DNA from: Arenicella chitinivorans
Lineage (GTDB): Bacteria; Pseudomonadota; Gammaproteobacteria; Arenicellales; Arenicellaceae
Reading direction: 5' to 3'
Assembly: GCF_014651515.1 (NCBI RefSeq)
Contig: NZ_BMXA01000006.1
Span: 124,001 to 188,000, forward strand
Length of the DNA: 64,000 nt
Each line of letters starts with the position of its first letter. The stretch's first letter is position 1. The position numbers and the translations under genes were made by a program. Positions 27,820 to 35,500 of the stretch are shown one piece after another. The notes below the pieces were generated by a model. It searched no databases. It was given only the letters and a program-made list of their open reading frames with translations, and was not told the DNA's origin.

Positions 27820-28575
27820 GACTTCATCCATTCCAATCACGCACTGGATCAAGTGACCGGTCTGATCTGGCAGCGTGAGATCGCGCCCTTTACGCTCAAC
27901 TGGGAAAATGCATGGCGCTATTATTGGGAACTCACTATCGGCGATCTGGATCAATGGCGACTGCCCGAGCCAAACGAGGTGATTTCGATTGTCGACTTTA
28001 ATGAGCGAGCACCAGCCATTAATGTTAATGCCTTTCCAGGAACGAACTCCATTCCGCCCTATTGGACCAGCCAGTTCAGCTCCAATTTCATGGTGCCTGA
28101 CCCTTCCCTCACACAAGTTTTAGCCGTCGATTTCCAAACCGGAGGTATGTTCAGATACTCACCTACGGCATCAATGCGCGTGCGTTGTGCACACGGTCGC
28201 AGTGCGTCGCGCGGCGCTGTATTGCGCAGCGAAGGTAACGGTACGGTCTACGACATGGCCACCGGTCTAACCTGGCAACAAGGGCACCAGGCTTCTCGCG
28301 ACTGGAGTGAAGCAATTGAATATTGTGAAACCTTGACGCTTGGTGGCAAAGACACTTGGCGTCTACCTAATCCCAAAGAGCTAATCTCGGTCGCAGACTA
28401 TCGCGATCCATAGATGATTCACAGTGATGCTTGGTTCAGTGGACTGGGCAGCTTTATCTGGTCGGCACAACAGACCAAAAGCAACACATCTGAAGCCTGG
28501 GCAATGAACAATAGCGGCGGTGGCGTTTATGCTCGACCCAAAACCAGTAATGCCGATGTCCGTTGTGTGTATTGA
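27820..28575 (+). pseudogene. DUF1566 (Lcl C-terminal) domain protein, interrupted by an in-frame stop
   Basis: Two copies of the DUF1566 repeat are readable: VTGLIWQRE...DQWRLPEPNEVISIVDF, then ATGLTWQQG...DTWRLPNPKELISVADYRDP. A TAG at 28411-28413 interrupts, and the same frame continues at once with SDAWFSGLGSFIWSA...AWAMNN...YARPKTSNADVRCVY, the expected domain end, to TGA at 28573-28575. The open part from an ATG-like start at 27853 is 186 codons. The start is unclear and probably lost to a frameshift near 27810. DUF1566 proteins are usually secreted or surface proteins of unknown function. Confidence 0.7.
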
Positions 28576-28709
28576 CCCAAATCCCTTCATGCCAGGGAGT
28601 CAACTATTTTTGGCACAGCGATTACTGTGTTAGAAAACGTGACCATCGGCATTGTGAGTAAGGCTGTTTTTAGATTCATTGCTTGTTAAAACATTGCATA
28701 GTGAAAAAA

Positions 28710-28799
28710 TCATGTGGTTTGCGGTATCGCGGCGCGCATGATTGAGGGCTTGCTACGGTCGCTGGCCAGCACTAGTGAGACACAGGGTAAGATGATCAT
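28710..28799 (-). pseudogene. C-terminal remnant of an RND efflux permease gene
   Basis: On the minus strand this reads LVLASDRSKPSIMRAAIPQ followed by two Thr and a TGA stop. The intact RND permease at 48371-51490 ends LVLASDRSKPSILRAAIPQVT. Across 28721-28798 versus 48382-48459 I count 65 of 78 matching bases with no gaps. Only about 30 codons survive; upstream coding sequence is absent. The match marks the two ends of the 28.7-48.4 kb island. Confidence 0.8.
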
Positions 28800-28954
28800 G
28801 GGAGTAAGTCCCATCTGGAACTAAATATTGATTGTGGTGAATTCAAGAACGACGAGAACCGGCGAAGCAACAAAAAGTACGACCACTCCACTCTTGAATT
28901 CTGCCCGTCACTATGAGACCTTAATAGCTCAACGGACTGTTATTCGAGACAAGG

Positions 28955-29914
28955 ATGGGACTCCCTCGCAGACAATTGGTGTCGCTCAGCGACACTCCTT
29001 TTTATCATTGTGTTTCTCGCTGCGTTCGGCGTGCGTACCTTTGCGGGTATGATCGTGTGACGGCGAAGAGTTATGAACATCGTCGTGATTGGCTGGAAAT
29101 CAAACTCCGTCGCACAGCAGAAGTATTTGCGATCAAATTATGCTCCTACGCGGTGATGAGCAATCACTATCATGTGGTGCTACATGTTCGACCAGACATT
29201 GCCGAAGCATGGTCTGAACGAGAAGTGGTCGAGCGATGGAGCAGTCTTTTTTGTGGCACCCTGTTTTCACAGCGGTTCTTGGCCGGTGAAGCACTGAGTG
29301 AGCAACAATGGTCGATTCTAAGGCGAGACATTAAGTGCTGGCGAAAGCGACTGATGGATATATCCTGGTTCATGCGTATTGTGAACGAATCGATCGCTCG
29401 GCAAGCCAACAAAGAAGACCGTTGTACAGGACGGTTCTGGGAGGGTCGGTTTAAGAGCCAGGCACTGCTAGATGAGCGTGCATTATTATCGTGTATGGCC
29501 TACGTGGACCTAAATCCGATTCGCGCAAAAATGGCTATTTCACCTGAAGAGTCTGACCATACGGCGATCAATTACCGCATCAAAATGCTGACAGAAGGCA
29601 TTTCAGACTGTCCCGGATTAGAAAAATTTGTGGGGACAACCGAACATGCCATCGGCATCCCGTATAGACTAAAAGACTATCTTGCTTTAGTCGACTGGAC
29701 CGGAAGATGCATTCGAGCTGATAAACGCGGATCCATTCCAGACCAGCTTCCGCCTATCCTTCGACGGCTGGATTTTGACACGAGAGCCTGGCTGGTTCTG
29801 ACGACCGAATTTGAAATGCGGTTTCAGAGTCGTGTTGGTAGTGAACACATTAGTCGGCGTATAGACAGTGGCGATCAAGCGATGAAATCTTCAGCTTCAC
29901 GTAATCCGCTCTGA
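28955..29914 (+). CDS. REP-associated tyrosine transposase (RAYT, Y1/IS200-like)
   Basis: 319 residues. The Y1 HUH motif is H71-Y-H73 (MSNHYHVVLHV), and the candidate nucleophile is Y183 in CMAYVDLNPIRAKM, the classic RAYT signature. RAYTs are single-copy transposases that spread REP-like palindromic sequences rather than themselves. The protein has the longer C-terminal extension seen in marine relatives. An AAGG lies just before the ATG. A 10-bp inverted repeat (GAATTCAAGA at 28839, TCTTGAATTC at 28892) precedes the gene. Its 3' half and 3' flank are duplicated at 31510-32160. Confidence 0.9.
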   Translation: MGLPRRQLVSLSDTPFYHCVSRCVRRAYLCGYDRVTAKSYEHRRDWLEIKLRRTAEVFAIKLCSYAVMSNHYHVVLHVRPDIAEAWSEREVVERWSSLFCGTLFSQRFLAGEALSEQQWSILRRDIKCWRKRLMDISWFMRIVNESIARQANKEDRCTGRFWEGRFKSQALLDERALLSCMAYVDLNPIRAKMAISPEESDHTAINYRIKMLTEGISDCPGLEKFVGTTEHAIGIPYRLKDYLALVDWTGRCIRADKRGSIPDQLPPILRRLDFDTRAWLVLTTEFEMRFQSRVGSEHISRRIDSGDQAMKSSASRNPL

Positions 29915-30052
29915 AACAAAAAACAATCACAACCAAGACCTCACCACGAAAGCACGAAAGTGAGTATTTCGTTCGCCCAATTTTCTCAGTTCAACACATA
30001 GATACTACAACTTCACTCGCCACCCACCTAAATCACCATAATTCCAAGGCTG

Positions 30053-30238
30053 CCTTCCTACCCAATTAAAAAATCTGCACATTCTAGAGGGAAAATTAAG
30101 CCTATACCTCTCTCTCAAAAGTGGCTGTCCATGTTTATTATTTGGCCTTCCTACCCAATTAAAAAATCTGCACATTCTAGAGGGAAAATTAAGCCTATAC
30201 CTCTCTCTCAAAAGTGGCTGTCCATGTTTATTATTTGG
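30053..30238. repeat. tandem pair of a 93-bp repeat unit
   Basis: Two identical or near-identical 93-bp units in direct order, from CCTTCCTACCCAATT to TGTCCATGTTTATTATTTGG. Internal landmarks are TCTAGAGGGAAAATTAAGCC and CAAAAGTGGCTGTCCATG. Four more full-length relatives lie within the next 2 kb, always beside RAYT or IS3 fragments. Confidence 0.85.
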
Positions 30239-30411
30239 AGGTTATTCACAAAGATGGGCCGTGGCGCGGACTTGATGATGTTGAACGAGAAACGCTTACT
30301 TGGGTGGATTGGTTCAATAACAAACGGCTACTCACACCTATTGGCGATGTGCCGCCGGCTGAGTATGAATTAATGTATTATCAAAACTCTGAGCTACGAA
30401 AAGCTTCGTGA
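30239..30411 (+). pseudogene. 3' end of an IS3-family orfB (integrase) gene
   Basis: Reads HKDGPWRGLDDVE, TLTWVDWFNNKRLL and IGDVPPAEYELMYY before TGA at 30409-30411. These are the last 55 residues of IS3-type transposases; the DDE catalytic core is missing. It starts directly at the right end of the second 93-bp repeat. A near-identical copy is at 31251-31384. Confidence 0.8.
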
Positions 30412-30449
30412 CTCAGATAAAACTGTCTCCGATGATTCCAGTGAGAACC

Positions 30450-30535
30450 ATTCCTACCCAATTAAAAAATCAGCACATTCTAGAGGGAAAATTAAGCCTA
30501 TTCCTCTCTCTCAAAAGTGGCTGTCCATGTTTACT
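30450..30535. repeat. 93-bp-type repeat unit, third copy
   Basis: Starts TTCCTACCCAATTAAAAAATC and ends GGCTGTCCATGTTTA, with two or three base changes from the tandem pair. It sits exactly between the 3' fragment of IS3 orfB on the left and the truncated 5' part of orfB on the right. Confidence 0.85.
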
Positions 30536-30536
30536 T

Positions 30537-30651
30537 TCGTAGCATGTTTCGCTGATGCGAAACGCGGCGCAAGCAAAACGAATACTGACACCCTGGTTGG
30601 CAACGGCCGCCTGAGCCATCAACTTACGCTGAGACGGCCTTACCACTTTTT
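30537..30651 (-). pseudogene. 5' end of IS3-family orfB, truncated by a repeat
   Basis: After the orfA slippery run, the shifted frame reads VVRPSQRKLMAQAAVANQGVS, then RFACAAFRISETCYE, the usual start of IS3 orfB. It stops being orfB-like where the repeat sequence (TAAACATGGACAGCC on this strand) begins. The rest of orfB is lost here. Confidence 0.75.
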
Positions 30652-30906
30652 TGACAAGGCTTCCTGAACGATCTCGGCTTTAAGCCGTTCATCTGCGTAC
30701 ATCTTCTTTAATCGGCGGTTTTCATCCTCCAGCTCTTTCAACCGAGCCATGAGCGACGCGTCCATGCCGCCATACTTGGCACGCCACTTATAGAACGTGG
30801 CAGAACTCATCCCGTGTTCGCGGCAGAGCTCCGGCACCGGTGTGCCGGCTTCGGCTTGATTGAGGATCGCCAGTATTTGGCTATCGGAATACTTAGACTT
30901 TTTCAT
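30640..30906 (-). CDS. IS3-family transposase OrfA
   Basis: 88 residues: a helix-turn-helix of the HTH_Tnp_1 type (YSDSQILAILNQAEAG, ELCREHGMSSATFYKWRAKY), then a leucine-zipper-like segment (LARLKELEDENRRLKKMYAD type) for multimerisation. The 3' end carries A6G (30646-30652, minus strand), a slippery heptamer that normally makes the OrfAB fusion by -1 frameshift. OrfB is truncated, so the element cannot move by itself. AGGAGA precedes the ATG. Confidence 0.9.
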   Translation of the reverse strand: MKKSKYSDSQILAILNQAEAGTPVPELCREHGMSSATFYKWRAKYGGMDASLMARLKELEDENRRLKKMYADERLKAEIVQEALSKKW

Positions 30907-30982
30907 GCAGAATCTCCTGCGTTAAGATTACAAGAATATTCTACTTTTGAACTCAGTTATTTTTAGGGGGGATTACCCTCTA

Positions 30983-31244
30983 GCAATCAAACGACGGAAA
31001 CTTCAGTTTCGCGTAATCCGCTCTGAAACAAACAGTCACAACCAAGACCTCACCACGAGAGCACGAAAGTGAGAATTTCACTCGCCCAGTTTTCTCAGTG
31101 AAACACATGGAAACTCCAACTTCACTCTCCACCTACCTAAATCTGCGTAATTCCAAGGCTACCTTCCTGCTCAATTAAAAAATCTGCACAATCTAGAGGG
31201 AAAAGTAAGCCAATACCTCTCTCTCAAAAGTGGCTGTCCATGTT
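30983..31244. repeat. copy of the RAYT 3' end and flank, ending in a repeat unit
   Basis: Matches 31896-32157 at a constant offset of 913 bp, apart from one or two bases. It contains the last codons of the RAYT gene, its 3' flank (ACCTCACCACGAGAGCACG) and a diverged 93-bp-type unit (31162-31244). Confidence 0.8.
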
Positions 31245-31250
31245 TACTCT

Positions 31251-31384
31251 ATGTTGAACGAGAAACGCTTACTTGGGTGGATTGGTTCAATAACAAACGG
31301 CTACTCACACCTATTGGCGATGTGCCGCCGGCTGAGTATGAATTAATGTATTATCAAAACTCTGAGCTACGAAAAGCTTCGTGA
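31251..31384 (+). pseudogene. second copy of the IS3 orfB 3' fragment
   Basis: Near-identical to 30278-30411 at an offset of 973 bp, starting within DDVERETLTWVDW and ending at TGA 31382-31384. The copied block continues through the following repeat unit to about 31508. Confidence 0.8.
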
Positions 31385-31422
31385 CTCAGATAAAACTGTC
31401 TCCGATGATTCCAGTGAGAACC

Positions 31423-31508
31423 ATTCCTACCCAATTAAAAAATCTGCACATTCTAGAGGGAAAATTAAGCCTATACCTCTCTCTCAAAAGTGGCTGTCCA
31501 TGTTTATT
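31423..31508. repeat. 93-bp-type repeat unit, fifth copy
   Basis: Part of the 973-bp-offset duplicate of 30450-30535. Its right end (CCATGTTTATTA) joins the truncated RAYT copy directly. Confidence 0.85.
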
Positions 31509-31509
31509 A

Positions 31510-31939
31510 ATTATCGTGTATGGCCTATGTGGACCTAAATCCGGTTCGCGCCAAAATGGCTATTTCACCTGAAGAGTCTGACCATACGGCGATCAAATAC
31601 CGCATCAAAATGCTGACAGAAGGCATTTCAGACTGTCCCGGATTAGAAAAATTTGTGGGGACAACCGAACATGCCATCGGCATCCCGTATAGACTAAAAG
31701 ACTATCTTGCTTTAGTCGACTGGACCGGAAGATGCATTCGAGCTGATAAACGCGGATCCATTCCAGACCAGCTTCCGCCTATCCTTCGACGGCTGGATTT
31801 TGACACGAGAGCCTGGCTGGTTCTGACGACCGAATTTGAAATGCGGTTTCAGAGTCGTGTTGGGACTGAACACATCAATCGACGTATAGACAGTGGCAAT
31901 CAAACGACGGAAACTTCAGTTTCGCGTAATCCGCTCTGA
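31510..31939 (+). pseudogene. truncated copy of the RAYT transposase (C-terminal half)
   Basis: Nearly identical to 29484-29914 (offset 2026 bp). It keeps the YVDLNPVRAKM tyrosine region and C-terminus through SRNPL, but the HUH motif half is missing. It starts precisely at the right end of a repeat unit. Very low divergence indicates a recent event. Confidence 0.88.
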
Positions 31940-32157
31940 AACAAACAGTCACAACCAAGACCTCACCACGAGAGCACGAAAGTGAGAATTTCACTCGCCC
32001 AGTTTTCTCAGTGAAACACATGGAAACTCCAACTTCACTCTCCACCTACCTAAATCTGCGTAATTCCAAGGCTACCTTCCTGCTCAATTAAAAAATCTGC
32101 ACAATCTAGAGGGAAAAGTAAGTCAATACCTCTCTCTCAAAAGTGGCTGTCCATGTT
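31896..32157. repeat. RAYT 3' end and flank, second member of the 913-bp-offset pair
   Basis: Direct partner of 30983-31244, with one visible base change (AGTCAATACC for AGCCAATACC). Confidence 0.8.
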
Positions 32158-32238
32158 TACTTTCTCTCTCAAAAGTGGCTGTCCATGTTTACTCCCAGCT
32201 GTCCATGTTTACTCCCACAAAAGTGGCTGTTCATGTTG
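32075..32238. repeat. repeat unit followed by three shortened right ends
   Basis: A full unit ends at 32160. It is followed by partial copies of its right end only: TCTCTCTCAAAAGTGGCTGTCC at 32163, CTGTCCATGTTTACTCCC at 32198, and AAAAGTGGCTGTTCATGTT at 32219. The pattern looks like repeated end-joining or slippage at one boundary. Confidence 0.75.
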
Positions 32239-32245
32239 CTGATAT

Positions 32246-32539
32246 TTAGTCGATCTTCGTCGGAACAAAACAGTCTGAATTTATCTTAACTGGATCGATC
32301 TTTAGAGTATTAATATTTCCCCTAATTGAAGCAACAATGACAGAGTCCGATGGATTCTCATGTGCTGAAACAAGACAGAAGTCACGGCTTTCACCATCAA
32401 AACCTATTTCAAGAGCGAGGTTCGTAGAAAACTGCTTTTTAATTTCAAAACCTTTAGATTTCAGGTCCGTTAGTTCTTGTTTGATACTAGCTCTAGCCAA
32501 CGCCTTCAAATCATCCAGACGGGTATTCGTTCTTTTCAT
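32246..32539 (-). CDS. small protein, candidate immunity partner of the giant Rhs-type protein
   Basis: 97 residues, no signal peptide, so cytoplasmic. It starts with a charged helix (RLDDLKALARASIKQELTDL) and continues as an alpha/beta-looking domain (STNLALEIGFDGESRDFCLVS, SVIVASIRGNINTLKID). It begins 16 bp after the stop of the giant toxin-like gene, same strand, which is the standard position of an immunity gene in polymorphic toxin systems. No family was recognised; the role is inferred from position and size. Confidence 0.6.
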   Translation of the reverse strand: MKRTNTRLDDLKALARASIKQELTDLKSKGFEIKKQFSTNLALEIGFDGESRDFCLVSAHENPSDSVIVASIRGNINTLKIDPVKINSDCFVPTKID

Positions 32540-32555
32540 CTTAATTTATTAATAT

Positions 32556-35500
32556 CTAATCAGGTAGCCACCCTGAAAGACTATCAGCAGTGGGCGTAAA
32601 CAATACTCTTCCCCCTTCTGAATTCAATATGGCGCTCTGATTGTTAGGAAAAAGCTCCAAAATACCACGATCACCTACAGAAGACCTCAAAACGGTTGAA
32701 GGGTTAACCCCGTCAGGGATCGGGTGCGTATGAGCAGAGAATCTCCACCCTTCTGAAGCTCTAGTAGAAGCCCATGCTTCATCAATGATACCATCAAACC
32801 CAGACGAATTACCCCTCACAACCATTCTACGGCCACCAACAGTAAATACAGCAAACTCTTGTCCTGTCTGTGCTGTTAACGCTGCGATATCTTTCTGACT
32901 CACTGATCGTTTTGAAACAATAATCGAGTCCCCTACATTGCTCAATTCATCAAGCAAAACTTTTTGCCTACTGTTTAAACCAGCAAAACCTCGGTAAATG
33001 GCCCCAGGATCTCCGTTTGGAATAGGGGTTCGAATCGTAAACCCGCCCACCCTTGTCGCACTAACCGCCCCAGCACGCACCGCGGCCCTCTCAAAAAGCT
33101 GTCCAACCTTTAACCCCGACATAGACAAACCAACTTCACCAACCGTATCTGGCAACAGAAACTCGGCGATTGTTAAGTGTGCCGTTCCACGATCAAGCGC
33201 GTACTTTTTCAGCGTAACAATAATACCCTCTTCCCCCTGTAGCTTACTCGCCTCTAAAACCAAACCATCCCTAATCTCGGTTATTTTGCCATCGAGGTGC
33301 GACATACCAGGAATTTCATAGGTAATAAAATCATACAAAGCTTCGCCAGCGACCGCAGCATTAATCGATTCCTGCTCTATTAATGCTGGATTTGAAGACA
33401 TCCAGACTCGTTCACCAGTGGCTAATTGAACGGACTCGAATGCGTAGGGAGCTTGAGGTCCACCATCTACGAATTTCCATGGACTGGTTGGGAAGTTAGA
33501 TGCAAGCCTGGTTATGTCTTCAGGGAAGACACCCGCGTCAAACTCTCCTTCCCCCCAAGTCTCTAAGCTGACACCAACGATATTGCCGTTATGATCCGTT
33601 GTGAAATCGGCTACCTTCTTACCGCTCTCGTCTTTAACTTCAAATTCTCCAATTGACGTGTATTCTAACCTGTAGTTTTTAGTTGGGTCTGAGTCACCTT
33701 TGACCTGCCACGATTTCGTGCCGATATGCATGAAAGCACGTGCCGCAAACTCATGGCCTAAAACATCTGGCAAGCCAAGTACGGCACCTAATGAGCCATC
33801 CATTAAACCGAGCTGATAGAAAGCTCCAACAAGACCCTCACCTGTGAGATCTTGAATGCTCGCAAGTCCCGAACTCACATGTATGAGAACCAAGTCGTCG
33901 AGTAGCTCACCAAATGCTTCGTCACTCATATCAATGATAGAACCATAGGTGTCACGAGCTTCAGTGATTGCCTCATCGGCGAAGGTATTTCTTGCAGACT
34001 CTATTTCGCTTAATTCCTGCCCTTCATTTTCTGCATAAAAACGTCCATTGTTATCTTCAACATGATGAGTCAAATCAATGCGAGTCCTTAAAACTACAAA
34101 GTTTTGATTGAACCGATAAATAGAGAAACCTGCTTGAACGAGTGTGTTTAAGACTATTAGTCCATCCTCACCCTCTATGATTAAATTGAGCGCGTCACCA
34201 ACAACTGAAAGGTCGCAATTTATACGTGTGCCACTTCGGCAGACTGTCTGACCATCCCTGCCGTAGGCCAATATACCTACTTCAGTTGCTAAAGCCCGCA
34301 ATGCGCCCAACTGAAATCCATTCCAAAAGTCGAGTTTTTCACCGTCAGAGCCGCGACCATTTGAAATTTCGGTGACTAGGCCTTCAATAACGCCAGAACG
34401 AATTATTCGAACTATGCCACTGCCGCCGTTGGGTATAGATCTGTCCAAGGCGACTGATGCCACTCCAGCTGCAAATCCATGCTCAAACTCACCACCAGAC
34501 AGGTGCGATGCATAGCCCCGGATTACGCCACTTGTTGCGGCCTCCAGCACGGTTCGATTGATATGAGTAGATTTGGACACGCCATCCAAATAGTCACCGA
34601 AACCTTTTGAGCCCACATACGCCGTAGCAAAGCTTAACGCCGCACTTTCTATATCAATTTCACCTGTGATGGCGACTTGCGCTGCGGTCGATAAAACTGG
34701 GGCCGCATACCACTGAGACATAAAGGCTTCCCCGGCCGCTGTTCCATCTCCACCGTAGTAGTAAACGATGGCAGTGATAACAACTTGAACCACCTGTAGA
34801 TACTTAGCATCTCGTTCAGCCGCTCGAATTGCTTGTACCGTTTGATTGGTATCATAGGCTGAGATTGCGTAGCCACGTGCATTATTCCATTTTTCAGGAC
34901 TGCTTCCCCATGCCGTTATGTGCTCTTCAAACAAGCGCGGGTTGTGTCGAGACAACGCGAGTAAGTCGTACAAGTGCTGTGATGACGGTAGCACCACTTC
35001 CAGTTCGAAGTACGCGAGAGATACAAAGATATACTCATTACGCTCATGCTGACTCGCCGTTACGGGTTTATAACCTGATGGGTCGACGTACTTAAGCGGA
35101 TTGTTGTAAACGTATGAGTACCGGTTCAAGCTTTGTGGATTAAGAATCGCAGGAACAAATGGGTCAGCAGATAAAAAGCGGCCGATCACGGGATCATAGA
35201 TGCGCCCATTCATATGAACTAAGTCCATGCCGACAATCGCTTCATGGCCTCCTAACCCCATATCACCCTCAGCGGTTTCGCCTTCCTCATTCTCGGGGCG
35301 AATAATAGGGTTACCAAAGGCATCAAAGTAGTTCACTGCAGCGATTTCACCATCGGCATCGGTGACAAGCTTAACCGAGTCTAGTGCGTCATAGTGATAG
35401 TACTGAATATTGATAAGTGACGAAGCAGCCACCTCTTGTACCTGCTCATATTGAATCGGTGTCAGACAATGAAGCCGCTTTGGATCCTCAGAACCATTGG

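Noticed and set aside
28381..28590. Minus-strand ORF over the DUF1566 3' end
   Set aside because: It is antisense to a recognisable DUF1566 domain and has no independent support.
30053..32238. Regularly repeated units that might be a CRISPR array
   Set aside because: Units are about 90 bp, spacing is irregular, and the intervening sequence is duplicated RAYT and IS3 coding DNA, not unique spacers. No cas gene is present.
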